Assembly (NCBI RefSeq): GCF_048268525.1
Contig: NZ_JBLWVH010000003.1
Coordinates: 62,001 to 126,000, forward strand
DNA length: 64,000 nt
Source of the DNA: Maricaulis sp048268525
GTDB taxonomy: Bacteria > Pseudomonadota > Alphaproteobacteria > Caulobacterales > Maricaulaceae
Direction: 5' to 3'
Shown here: positions 43,578 through 52,075 of the stretch, in pieces
Position numbering within the stretch: position 1 is the stretch's first letter
Layout: every line of letters starts with the position of its first letter
The notes under the pieces: generated by a model
Told to the model about the DNA's origin: nothing
Database searches by the model: none
The model's input: only the letters and a program-made list of their open reading frames with translations
Program-made: the position numbers and the translations under genes

Positions 43578-45062
43578 ATGGAGACTTCAATCAGAACGGC
43601 CCTTGCGGCCGCCTGGCAGTGCGTGGCCAAGGCTGCACCTGCAATGGTGTTGGCGCTGGCAGTCATACTGTCCGGCGTGACACTGACGCCAGCACATGCT
43701 GCGACGCTGGACGAAGCGCCGGGCGTGCTGTCGCCTTCGGTCGGCAATCGGTTGCTGGAGCTGATCGAGATGGAGGGCGAGGAACGCTGGCGCGAGGTTG
43801 AGGCCGGCTATAGCGAGATGATCGACAATGGCTCGCTGAGCCCTTATGAGCGCGCCGTCCTGCTGCGTCAGCGTGGCCGGGCCCGCTACGAGCTCGACAA
43901 TCTCGCCGGCGCGATCAGCGACTGGCGGTCGACTATCGCCCTGGCGATCCTGCCCGAGGACGACGCCAACGCCCTTCGCATCAATACCGGCCAGCTTTTG
44001 ATGGTCGCTGATGACTATCGGGGTGGCATCAATCTGATCGAGGCTGCGATCGCCCGCGGTGTCCCGCTCAATCGCGACCTGGCCGCGCGCCTGGCCCAGG
44101 CCCATGCCCGGGTTGAGGACCATGAGGGCGGTCTGCCCTATGCCCGCTTCGCCTTTGCAAGGGCCGAGGAGGAGGAGGCCGACGGGGCCGACCGCCAGAC
44201 CTATTCGCTCTTGCTCTATTATTACCAGCAACTCGCGATGATGCCCGACCAGCTTGCCCTGATGGAAGCGATGGTCACACGCTGGCCGGCCGAAAAGGCC
44301 AACTGGACCAGCTATGCCAGCCTGCTGGCGCAGCTCGATCGCGAGGCCGACGCCTTCGAGGTCAACCGGATCATGTATCTGAACGGCATGCTGACCTCGA
44401 GCGGCGAACTGGTCCGTCTGGCCCAGTATTACTCCTGGTATGACTATCCCTATGGCGGCGCGGTGATGCTGGAGCGCGAGCTCAATGCCGGCCGGGTGGA
44501 GGCCTCGACCGCCAACATGCAATTGCTGGCCAATCTGTGGCGTCATGCCCGTGAGTGGGAGCGGGCGATGCCGGTGCTGGAACGGGTCGCCACCACCTCC
44601 GGCGCCGGGACCGATTTCGAGGCCTATGGCGAGGCGCTCTACCAGGCCGGTCGCTTTTCCGAGGCGGAAGCCATTTTCGTGCAGGCCCTCAATCGCGGCG
44701 GCCTGTCCCGGCCCGGCGATATCTGGACCTATATCGGCAATGCGCGCATGGAACAGGACGATCTGGGTGGTGCCTCGCGGGCCTTTCACCGGGCTCTGGA
44801 GTGGGAGTATTCCCGCGCCGGCGCACAAGGCTGGCTCGAATTCATCGCCAGCAAGCGCGCCATCCTCGCTGCTGCCGCAGAGCTGGAGCGGCAGATCACT
44901 ATCGAGGACTGCGAAATCGAGGTCGAACGGGCCCGCCGGCAGATTGTTGTCTCGCCGGACGAGTATGACGGTGACGGCATCCGCATCCTGAACATCCCGG
45001 CGCGCTGCGAGCCCTGGTTCGACCGTCATGGCAATCGTTTGCCCGAGGCGGACCGGACCTGA
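43578..45062 (+). CDS. TPR-repeat protein of the TonB cluster, second copy
   Basis: A 494-residue exported protein, clearly paralogous to the previous TPR protein: AQYYSWYDYPYGGAVMLEREL here corresponds to AQYYSFYEYPYRGAVILEREL there. It starts at the ATG at 43578 after GGGGAGAGG. The signal peptide is at about 1-40 (ending PAHA). The helical repeats are collinear through to a Cys-containing C-terminus. It follows its own promoter region after the upstream terminator and is followed by a second tonB, so the two form a second unit. Confidence 0.82.
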   Translation: METSIRTALAAAWQCVAKAAPAMVLALAVILSGVTLTPAHAATLDEAPGVLSPSVGNRLLELIEMEGEERWREVEAGYSEMIDNGSLSPYERAVLLRQRGRARYELDNLAGAISDWRSTIALAILPEDDANALRINTGQLLMVADDYRGGINLIEAAIARGVPLNRDLAARLAQAHARVEDHEGGLPYARFAFARAEEEEADGADRQTYSLLLYYYQQLAMMPDQLALMEAMVTRWPAEKANWTSYASLLAQLDREADAFEVNRIMYLNGMLTSSGELVRLAQYYSWYDYPYGGAVMLERELNAGRVEASTANMQLLANLWRHAREWERAMPVLERVATTSGAGTDFEAYGEALYQAGRFSEAEAIFVQALNRGGLSRPGDIWTYIGNARMEQDDLGGASRAFHRALEWEYSRAGAQGWLEFIASKRAILAAAAELERQITIEDCEIEVERARRQIVVSPDEYDGDGIRILNIPARCEPWFDRHGNRLPEADRT

Positions 45063-45282
45063 GACGCCAAGCGATGACCCCGCAATCGCCCCAATTGACC
45101 GCGATTGCGCCCCGCTTCCGCCGCGACCGGGGGTGAGGCTGACAGTGCGGCGAGGCCTCGTGTTGTGAGGCCGACCCGCACCGGCCAACCCGGCGCCGGT
45201 GGACGGTGCCGGGCCCCTGGCCGGATCTTGGGGCATACCTCTGTGAGGCCATGCAGAACGCGCCCGTGGGGAGGCCTGTTCA

Positions 45283-45900
45283 ATGACAGCCATGATCCAA
45301 CACTTGCGTACACCGATGGTGCTGCCGATAGCCGGCGCGGTCACCATCGGACTTTTCCTGATGATGAAAGACCTGATCGCCGTTCCCGGAGTGGAGCGCG
45401 TGGAGCAAAGCGAGACGCCGCGTTTCGTGATCAACGACATTCCGGATGACACCGAACTGGATGTCCGCATCGACATCACCGAAATCCCGCCGGTCGAACC
45501 GCCGCCGCCGATTGAACGCCTGCCGGTGGATCGCGCGGTGCCGACCGATCCGGGCCATGGCGTCACCTACGCCCTGCCGCCGGTGGCGCCGACGGAGATC
45601 AGCCATACAGGTGGTCTGGTCACGCCGGATCGATCTCCCGTGCCGATCGTCCGTATCGAGCCGGTCTTCCCGGCGCGAGAGGCCTCCCGGGGCAATTCCG
45701 GCAGCTGCACGGTGATCTTCGACATCACGCCGCAAGGTCAGACCACAAATATCCGGCCGATGACCTGCGACAGCCGCGCCTTCGAACAGGCGACACTGAA
45801 CGCCGTCAGCCGCTGGCGCTACAACCCGCAGATTGAAAATGGTCAACCCATCCATTTCCGCGGTGCGACGACAAGGCTGGACTATCGGCTTGATGGGTAA
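45283..45900 (+). CDS. tonB: TonB protein, TonB2-like, second copy
   Basis: A 205-residue TonB with the same length as the first copy and the same Cys positions (142 and 162) around the C-terminal domain. The anchor is at about 12-28, the linker is PPVEPPPPIE, and the C-terminal domain has VRIEPVFPAREASRGNSG and SRWRYNPQIENG. Sequence identity outside the C-terminal domain is low, so it probably serves different receptors or assembles with the second TPR protein. It has no ExbB/ExbD of its own nearby. Confidence 0.9.
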   Translation: MTAMIQHLRTPMVLPIAGAVTIGLFLMMKDLIAVPGVERVEQSETPRFVINDIPDDTELDVRIDITEIPPVEPPPPIERLPVDRAVPTDPGHGVTYALPPVAPTEISHTGGLVTPDRSPVPIVRIEPVFPAREASRGNSGSCTVIFDITPQGQTTNIRPMTCDSRAFEQATLNAVSRWRYNPQIENGQPIHFRGATTRLDYRLDG

Positions 45901-45907
45901 GTAAGGG

Positions 45908-45932
45908 GCGTGGGGGGCTGTACCCCCCACGC
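45908..45932. terminator. GC-rich hairpin after second tonB
   Basis: A 10-bp perfect stem, GCGTGGGGGG / CCCCCCACGC, with a 5-base loop lies 8 bp after the tonB stop. There is no T-run, so it may act as an RNA-stabilising or pausing hairpin. Confidence 0.5.
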
Positions 45933-45946
45933 AACCCATCCAACGT

Positions 45947-46066
45947 TTGTCATCCCCGTCGGATGTCCGGCGAAGGCCGGACGCAGGACGGGGACCTAAC
46001 AGGTCGCAACCACATAGGTCCCTGACTTGCGCCCGGCCTTCGCCGGGCGTCCATCAGGGATGACAA
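45947..46066. repeat. 120-bp palindromic element, copy C
   Basis: Same family and length as A, B and D, in the orientation of B. It lies between the convergent tonB and S9 peptidase genes. Hairpin two is GCCCGGC-CTTC-GCCGGGC. Confidence 0.9.
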
Positions 46067-46087
46067 CGGCAAGGGGAAACGCACAAA

Positions 46088-46115
46088 AAAAGCCCGGGCC
46101 AAGGCCCGGGCTTTT
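46088..46115. terminator. Bidirectional terminator of the S9 peptidase gene
   Basis: A 13-bp perfect stem, AAAAGCCCGGGCC / GGCCCGGGCTTTT, with an AA loop. On the minus strand it is followed by a T-run (from AAAAAAA at 46085-46091). Confidence 0.85.
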
Positions 46116-46140
46116 CCCATTTCAATCACACGTGCCGCCG

Positions 46141-48411
46141 CTACTCCGCCGCGATCGCGTCCACTTCATCATCGGCCAGGCCGACGACCATCAGCGCAAA
46201 CGCCCAGTTGAGGGCGGTTTCGCGCAGACTGTCGAAGCGGCCTGAGGCGCCGCCATGGCCGGCGCCCATATTCATCTTGAGCAGGGTGAGACCGTCATCG
46301 GTACGGCGATCGCGCAGGCGTGCGACGAATTTGGTCGGCTCCCAATAGGTGACGCGCGGATCGGTGAGGCCGCCCGTGGCCAGGACATGGGGATAGGCCA
46401 TTTCCTGGATCTGGTCGTAGGGCGAGTATTCGATCATTGTCTGATAATCGTCGGCGCTCTCGATCGGATTGCCCCATTCCGGCCATTCCGGCGGCGTCAG
46501 CGGCAATTCCGGATCCGACATGGTGTTGATCACGTCGACGAAGGGAACAGCGGCAATGGCCCCGGCGAACAGGTCGGGTTGCAGGTTGATCGCGGCACCG
46601 ACCAAGAGGCCACCGGCCGAGCCGCCATAGGCAACGATCTGGCCGCGGGACGTATAGCCAAGCTCGGCGAGGGCTTCACCGGCCGAGACAAAGTCGCGGA
46701 AGGTGTTGATTTTCTGCTCCAGCTTGCCGTCCAGATACCATTGATAGCCATTGGCCATGCCGCCGCGGATATGGGCGGTGGCATAGACCATGCCGCGATC
46801 GACCAGCGATAGCGGGGTGACGCGGAAGGCGGCCGGAATGGTAATCCCGTAGGAGCCATAGCCATAGAGCATCAGCGGCGCGCTACCATCGATCGGCGTG
46901 TCGCGGTGGTAAAGAATGGTGACCGGGATCTGGGCGCCATCATGGCCGGGCGCCATGATGCGACGGACGACATAGTCTTCCGGATTGTGACCCGAGGGCA
47001 CTTCCTGGCGTTTCAGCAGCGTGCGCTCCTGGCTGCGCAGGTTGAAGTCATAGGTCTCTTCCGGCGTTGACGGGCTTTCATAGGAAAAACGCAGAATGTC
47101 GGTGGCGAACTCGTATCCGGCCGAGGCGCCGAGCGAATAGGCTTCCTCGTCGAAGTCGATATTGTATTCCTCACCGGTGGCGTATTCGTGCACGACGATA
47201 CGCGGCAGGGCGTTCTCACGCTCGACGCGGACCTGCCAGTCGGCAAAGCCGATCACGCCATTGATCAGCGTGCCGGGGCGGTGCGGGACAAACTCTTCCC
47301 AATTTTCGCGGCCGGGATTGTCGAGCGGGGCCGACATGATCTTGTAGTCGACCGCGCCGTCGATATTGGTGCGGAAGTAGAAGCGGTCCGAGGCTTCGGT
47401 GAGATAGTATTCGACATCATCCTCGCGCGCCGCGATCAGCACCGGCTCGGCGGCCGGATCATTGGCATCGATCAGGCGCATCTCGTTGGAGGTGTGACCG
47501 CCGGCATTGATGACGATGTGGTTGTTGTTGTCACTGAGGCCGACCGACACGAAAAAGCCGTCATCGGGCTCTTCATAGATCAGCTCGGACGCCCCGCCAT
47601 TGGCCGGCTGGCGATAGACGCGCTTGGAGCGGCCGTTATCGTCGCGCCAGACCCAGTACAGGGTGGCGCTGTCATTGGCCCAGGTGAAATCGCCCGAGCT
47701 TTCATCGGTCAGGGTCGCGACGATGGCGCCGGTGGCGACATCCTTGACCCGGATTTCGTAATATTCCGAACCGCGCACATCGACGCCGAAGGCGACATAG
47801 CGGTGGTCGGGCGAGTGTTCCATGTCGGAAAAGTCGAGATAGTCGAAATCGGCGGCTTCGGCGTCACCATCGACCAGGACTTCCTCATCGCCCATCGGCT
47901 CGCCGGTTTCCGGATTGACCGGACGGCGGGCGAAGACCGGATACTGGCCGCCTTCGCGATAGCGGGTGTAGTAGGCGAAATCGCCATCGCGCTCGGGTAC
48001 CGAGCTGTCATCTTCCTTGATGCGGCCGCGGATCTCCTGGAAGATTCGCTCCTGCAGCGCCTCGGTCGGTGCCATGACACTGTCGAGATAGGCGTTCTCG
48101 GCGTCCAGAAGCTCGCGGACATCGCTGTCCAGCACCTCCGGCTCGCGCATCACCTGCTGCCAGTTCTCGTCCTTGATCCACTGATACTCGTCGACCCGGG
48201 TGAAGCCGACCTGTTCGATGGTCACCGGGCGCTGCTCGGCGCGAGGCGCTTCGAGGCCCTGGGCGCGGGTGATCAGCGCCCCGTGCGTGGTCACGGCTGT
48301 GGTGTTGGCGGCCGAAGTGTCGGTCGTCATGGCAGTCTCCTGGCTACAGGCGGCAAGGGCGAGGCCGAGAAGGCCCGCACCGAGACGCCCGGCAAGCGGC
48401 AAATAACGCAT
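46141..48411 (-). CDS. S9 prolyl oligopeptidase / oligopeptidase B-like lipoprotein
   Basis: A 756-residue serine peptidase. The ATG at 48411 gives a signal with lipobox LAAC (Cys near residue 22), so it is lipid-anchored. An N-terminal seven-bladed propeller spans about 70-480; the alpha/beta hydrolase domain is C-terminal. The triad is Ser598 (YGGSAGG), Asp684 (TDPRV) and His719 (GAGHGG). IRGGMANGYQWY matches the oligopeptidase B branch, which cleaves short peptides after basic residues. It probably scavenges peptides, fitting the Opp importer. The downstream-strand partner msrB ends 23 bp before it. Confidence 0.9.
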   Translation of the reverse strand: MRYLPLAGRLGAGLLGLALAACSQETAMTTDTSAANTTAVTTHGALITRAQGLEAPRAEQRPVTIEQVGFTRVDEYQWIKDENWQQVMREPEVLDSDVRELLDAENAYLDSVMAPTEALQERIFQEIRGRIKEDDSSVPERDGDFAYYTRYREGGQYPVFARRPVNPETGEPMGDEEVLVDGDAEAADFDYLDFSDMEHSPDHRYVAFGVDVRGSEYYEIRVKDVATGAIVATLTDESSGDFTWANDSATLYWVWRDDNGRSKRVYRQPANGGASELIYEEPDDGFFVSVGLSDNNNHIVINAGGHTSNEMRLIDANDPAAEPVLIAAREDDVEYYLTEASDRFYFRTNIDGAVDYKIMSAPLDNPGRENWEEFVPHRPGTLINGVIGFADWQVRVERENALPRIVVHEYATGEEYNIDFDEEAYSLGASAGYEFATDILRFSYESPSTPEETYDFNLRSQERTLLKRQEVPSGHNPEDYVVRRIMAPGHDGAQIPVTILYHRDTPIDGSAPLMLYGYGSYGITIPAAFRVTPLSLVDRGMVYATAHIRGGMANGYQWYLDGKLEQKINTFRDFVSAGEALAELGYTSRGQIVAYGGSAGGLLVGAAINLQPDLFAGAIAAVPFVDVINTMSDPELPLTPPEWPEWGNPIESADDYQTMIEYSPYDQIQEMAYPHVLATGGLTDPRVTYWEPTKFVARLRDRRTDDGLTLLKMNMGAGHGGASGRFDSLRETALNWAFALMVVGLADDEVDAIAAE

Positions 48412-48434
48412 GAAATTCCTCTCAAGATACCGGT

Positions 48435-48842
48435 CTATTCTTCGCTGGCTGAGGGCTGGAAGTCCAGCACGCCGCCATTGGTGCAAAAGCGCTGACCGGT
48501 CGGCTGCGGCCCGTCCTCGAAGACATGGCCCAGATGGGCGCCGCAATTGGCGCAATGGATCTCGGTGCGCGGCAGGCGCAGCTTGTAATCGGTCTTGGTC
48601 TCGACCGTGTCGCTGTCCAGCGGCTGCCAGAAAGAGGGCCAGCCGGATCCGCTGTCATATTTGTGGTCCGAGGCGAAAAGCGGCGTGTCGCAGACCTTGC
48701 AGTGATAGTGGCCGTCGCGCTTTTCAGCGTTGAACGGATGACTGAAGGCATGCTCGGTGCCCTCCTCGAAGGCGATCGCATGGGTGTGCGGATCGAGCTT
48801 GGCCTTGAGGGCCTCGATTTCGGCGGCGCTCAGTCGCGGCAT
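48435..48842 (-). CDS. msrB: Peptide-methionine (R)-S-oxide reductase
   Basis: A 135-residue MsrB that repairs methionine-R-sulfoxide. Zinc cysteines are Cys48, Cys51, Cys97 and Cys100 (HCKVC and HCANC). The catalytic Cys120 is in GQRFCTN. The substrate-pocket motif is SGSGWPSFW. The start is at 48842, and the peptidase gene follows 23 bp downstream on the same strand, so they may share a transcript. Confidence 0.93.
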   Translation of the reverse strand: MPRLSAAEIEALKAKLDPHTHAIAFEEGTEHAFSHPFNAEKRDGHYHCKVCDTPLFASDHKYDSGSGWPSFWQPLDSDTVETKTDYKLRLPRTEIHCANCGAHLGHVFEDGPQPTGQRFCTNGGVLDFQPSASEE

Positions 48843-48846
48843 GTTG

Positions 48847-50160
48847 TTACTCCGGCGTGGCGGGGGGCGTGGCGGCGGTGTCGGGCGCAGGCAGGGCGTG
48901 GGGCTGGCCGCGCCTCACAGACAATATGGGGGTGGTCAGGCAAATGACCAACAGCACCGCACCCAGTCCGAACATCGGGATCAGCGCCGAGACATTGGGG
49001 CCGAGCTGACCGACGACCACGCCCATCAGGACCGCGCCCGCGGGCATGCCGCCGAACAGGCCGAGCTGGTAGACCGACATGACCCGCGCCAGCTTGTCCG
49101 GCGGAGCCTGTTCCTGCACGACCGAGCGTGACAGCGAGATGGCGACGCCGGCACCCAGCCCCCAGCCGAAGACCAGCAGGTAGAGCGACCAGAAGGGCAG
49201 GTGAAAGAAGAAGGCGCCGGTCGCCATCACCGTGACCGCCTGGGCCAGGATCAAGGCGCGTCCGGGACGCTCTATCTGGCCGAATTTCACCAGCGCCACA
49301 TTGGCGACCAGGGCACCGACCCAGAAGGCGACCATCAGGCTGGCAATCTCCGGGAAGCCGCCGCCATAGCTCTCGCGGATGATCAGCGGGATCAGCACCA
49401 GGAAGGAGCCGCCGACGACCAGAATGCCCAGCGCAATCATGATCAGCGTCATCGGCATCAGCACCGGCGAGGTGAAGACCGCTTTCACGCCATCGGCGAG
49501 GTCGGCCATCGGATGGGCGGTCGAGGTGTCGCGCTTGGAGCCCAGGCGCGGCAGGAAGGCGGCAGAGATGCCGCCAATGCACAGGCCCGCCGCCTGCATC
49601 AGGAACAGCGCGCCGGGGCCGGTATAGGCCGCGAAATAGCCGACCGCCATGCCGGCGATCTGGGCGCCGAACTGGACCGCCGAGGCCATCACCACAGCGC
49701 GCTGCAGCTCGATCCCGCCATGCCGCGTCCGGGCCGAGATGCGGACCACCGGATTGATGGCGCTGTCGCGGGCCGGCATGACAAACCCGCCGGCGACGCC
49801 GATCAACAGGGCAAAGCCGACCATCACCCAATAGGTCAGGTGACCGGTCAGCAGCATCAGGCCGAGCGCCCCCGCCGACAATCCGGCAAAGATGTAGAAG
49901 TAGAAGACAATGCCGCGCCGGTCCTTGCGTTCGGCGAGGACGCCGGCGAAGGGCAGCAGCAACATCATCGGTGCCGTCAGCGCCGCCTGCGCGAGTCCGA
50001 GCCGCTCCGGGCTTTCCTGCAGGGTGAAGGTGATGACGCCGGGAAACAGGGTGGTCTGCAGGCCGAAGCCGAAGAACCAGCCGGCCACCAGCACCAGATA
50101 GGCACCGAAAGGCGGCATGCGAAGCTTGCGATTGCCGGCAAGGGGGCGAAAGACGGGCAA
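48847..50160 (-). CDS. MFS transporter
   Basis: A 437-residue protein with 12 predicted membrane segments. The loop 2-3 motif reads GVLAERKDRRG, a variant of the major facilitator signature. The N-terminal half has GWFFGFGLQTTLFPGVITF. The family resembles the enterobactin-exporter-like/MFS_3 branch; the substrate is unknown. It ends 4 bp before the msrB start on the same strand, so the three genes form one unit. Confidence 0.85.
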   Translation of the reverse strand: MPVFRPLAGNRKLRMPPFGAYLVLVAGWFFGFGLQTTLFPGVITFTLQESPERLGLAQAALTAPMMLLLPFAGVLAERKDRRGIVFYFYIFAGLSAGALGLMLLTGHLTYWVMVGFALLIGVAGGFVMPARDSAINPVVRISARTRHGGIELQRAVVMASAVQFGAQIAGMAVGYFAAYTGPGALFLMQAAGLCIGGISAAFLPRLGSKRDTSTAHPMADLADGVKAVFTSPVLMPMTLIMIALGILVVGGSFLVLIPLIIRESYGGGFPEIASLMVAFWVGALVANVALVKFGQIERPGRALILAQAVTVMATGAFFFHLPFWSLYLLVFGWGLGAGVAISLSRSVVQEQAPPDKLARVMSVYQLGLFGGMPAGAVLMGVVVGQLGPNVSALIPMFGLGAVLLVICLTTPILSVRRGQPHALPAPDTAATPPATPE

Positions 50161-50295
50161 GGTGTGATCGGGTCTCGTGCGGACGGAGGATCGCCGTTTC
50201 TGTGATCCGGCGTGATTTGTATTGCGCCTTGTCTAGCAACATGTTGGCCTTAAGCAAATCAACCACACCCGCGACAGGGTCAAATGAGGCGAATA

Positions 50296-50727
50296 ATGAA
50301 ATTCATCAAACCCGGCTTCGGCCTGCTGCTCGCCGCCTTCCTGATCTTCATGGGGTTGCAGAAATTCGGTGCCGCCAACGCGGTTTTCGACCATATCGCC
50401 AACGCGTCCGGCATGGCTTTCTTTGAACCCCAGGTGCGGTTGTTGACCGGTGTGCTGGAAATCCTCGCTGCCGGGCTGCTGCTGGCCGGGGTTTTTCTCA
50501 AGCGCTTCGAGGGTTTCGGCGCGGCCCTGTCGCTGGCCGTCATTGCCGGCGCCATCGTCTTCCACCTCACGCCCTGGCTGGGCATCAATGCCCCGGTCGC
50601 TTTCACGGCGGATGGCGGCTATGAGCGCTCGCCCATGCTGTTCGGCATGGCGGTGGTCTTCGGTGCGATTTCGGCCGTGCTGGTCTGGATGGATCGGGAC
50701 AGGCTGCCCATCATCGGCAGGGGCTGA
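50296..50727 (+). CDS. DoxX-like membrane protein
   Basis: A 143-residue protein with four membrane helices (about 5-20, 48-68, 73-92, 112-132). LIFMGLQKFG and LLTGVLEILAAGLLL resemble the DoxX/DoxD-like family of small quinone-interacting or redox-linked membrane proteins. The ATG at 50296 (MKFIKPG) follows GAGGCG. It is monocistronic and divergent from the MFS gene. Confidence 0.72.
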   Translation: MKFIKPGFGLLLAAFLIFMGLQKFGAANAVFDHIANASGMAFFEPQVRLLTGVLEILAAGLLLAGVFLKRFEGFGAALSLAVIAGAIVFHLTPWLGINAPVAFTADGGYERSPMLFGMAVVFGAISAVLVWMDRDRLPIIGRG

Positions 50728-50804
50728 CCCGCGGGCTTGCGACCACGATTCGTTAACGCGCAGGCCCCATCCTGTCCGTCAGACCGGATCTGACAGGCCC
50801 CATC

Positions 50805-51896
50805 ATGGCGAATGCCGAACCCTTTGAGCTCAGCGAGCCCGTCACCACGCGCACCCGCGCGGTGCTGGCCAAAAGGCTGGCCGACATTGTCGGTCTGCCG
50901 TCGAGCCGGATCACCCCGCGTGAGCGCTGGATCGTCGGCGATCTGCTCTATGATGTGATCCGGGCCAGCGATATCGAGTTGCGCAAGCGCTGCGCCAAGC
51001 GCCTGTCGGGTCTGACCGACGCGCCCAGCCGTCTGCTTCGGACGCTGGCCTGCGATGAATTCGAGGTCGCCGAGCCGATCCTTGCCGATTGCCTCGCCCT
51101 GTCTGATTTCGACATGATGGAGATCGCCCGGATCGGCAAGTTGCAGCACCGTCTGGCGCTGGCCAATCGCGAGAGCCTGTCGGCGACGGTTTCGGCCTCG
51201 CTGGCGGCGGCCGGTGAAATTCCGGTGATCGAACGCCTGCTGCGCAACAAGACCTGCATCCTCGCCATGCCCACAGTCGACCACCTGGTCGGCATGGCCG
51301 CAGAGGAGAGCAAGCTCGCCCACCTCCTGATCAAGCGCGAGGAGTTGCGTCCGACCCAGGCCTTCCGCCTGTTCTGGACATGCGAACATGTCGATCGGGC
51401 ACAGATCCTGGAGCGTTTCGCCGTTGATCGGGCCATCCTGATCGATGCCTCCGAGGACATCTTCCCGATGGCCGCGGCCGAGGAATGGTCCGACCCGATG
51501 GTCACGCGCATCCTGCGCTATATCGACCGTCGCCAGCGTAATCGCGAAGCCGCCGAGCTGAGCCCCTATGGTTCGTTGGAAGGCACGCTGGAAGCGATGG
51601 CGATGGACGGCGCGCTGCCGGAGATCGTCACCGAAATCTCCACCCTCGCCAATGTTGATCGCCGGCTGGTCCTGCAAATGGTCGATGACATGGCCGGCGA
51701 ACCGATCGCGGTCCTGTGCAAGGCGACCGGTCTGAAATGGCCCAGTTTCGAGAATTTCTGGCGCGGCCTCGGACGCTCGCTGGCCAGCGAACCCGTCCCC
51801 CAGGCGCGCAAGGTTTATGACAGCCTGTCGGTAGAAAAAGCCCAGACCGTGCTGCGCTACTGGAACCTGTCGATGGAAGACAAGGGCGGGAAATAG
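50805..51896 (+). CDS. DUF2336 protein
   Basis: A 363-residue, mostly helical cytoplasmic protein of the alphaproteobacterial DUF2336 family, with an N-terminal region resembling HEAT-like helices: LAKRLADIVGLPSS, VAEPILADCLALSD. No enzymatic motif is seen. Members of this family are common in alphaproteobacteria without a settled function. A promoter must lie in the 77 bp upstream of the gene. Confidence 0.78.
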   Translation: MANAEPFELSEPVTTRTRAVLAKRLADIVGLPSSRITPRERWIVGDLLYDVIRASDIELRKRCAKRLSGLTDAPSRLLRTLACDEFEVAEPILADCLALSDFDMMEIARIGKLQHRLALANRESLSATVSASLAAAGEIPVIERLLRNKTCILAMPTVDHLVGMAAEESKLAHLLIKREELRPTQAFRLFWTCEHVDRAQILERFAVDRAILIDASEDIFPMAAAEEWSDPMVTRILRYIDRRQRNREAAELSPYGSLEGTLEAMAMDGALPEIVTEISTLANVDRRLVLQMVDDMAGEPIAVLCKATGLKWPSFENFWRGLGRSLASEPVPQARKVYDSLSVEKAQTVLRYWNLSMEDKGGK

Positions 51897-51911
51897 GGGA
51901 CTTCGGTGGGT

Positions 51912-51953
51912 CCTTCCCCTTGATGGGGAAGGTGGCGCGGCGCATCGCGCCAC
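51912..51953. repeat. Double hairpin palindromic repeat
   Basis: Two adjacent perfect hairpins: CCTTCCCC-TTGAT-GGGGAAGG (51912-51932) and GTGGCGCG/CGCGCCAC (51932-51953). They lie 15 bp past the DUF2336 stop. Together with 52035-52055 they fill the gap between convergent genes and probably stop both transcripts. Confidence 0.75.
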
Positions 51954-52034
51954 GTCGGAAGGGGGGAGACGGGTCAGCGTTCCAATCCCGGCCGGCAATC
52001 ACCCACTCCGTCTCGCCACTGACGCGACGATCCA

Positions 52035-52055
52035 CCTCGCCCATCAAGGGCGAGG
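52035..52055. terminator. Hairpin between convergent genes
   Basis: CCTCGCCC-ATCAA-GGGCGAGG, an 8-bp stem 20 bp past the metallophosphoesterase stop on the minus strand. The ATCAA loop is the complement of the TTGAT loop of the hairpin at 51912, so both may belong to the same repeat family. Confidence 0.55.
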
Positions 52056-52075
52056 ACCTGGTGTCAGGCCTCGGC

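Noticed and set aside
48830..50266. 478-codon minus-strand frame overlapping the MFS gene
   Set aside because: It is a different frame on the same strand; the MFS frame has membrane segments and motifs, this one does not.
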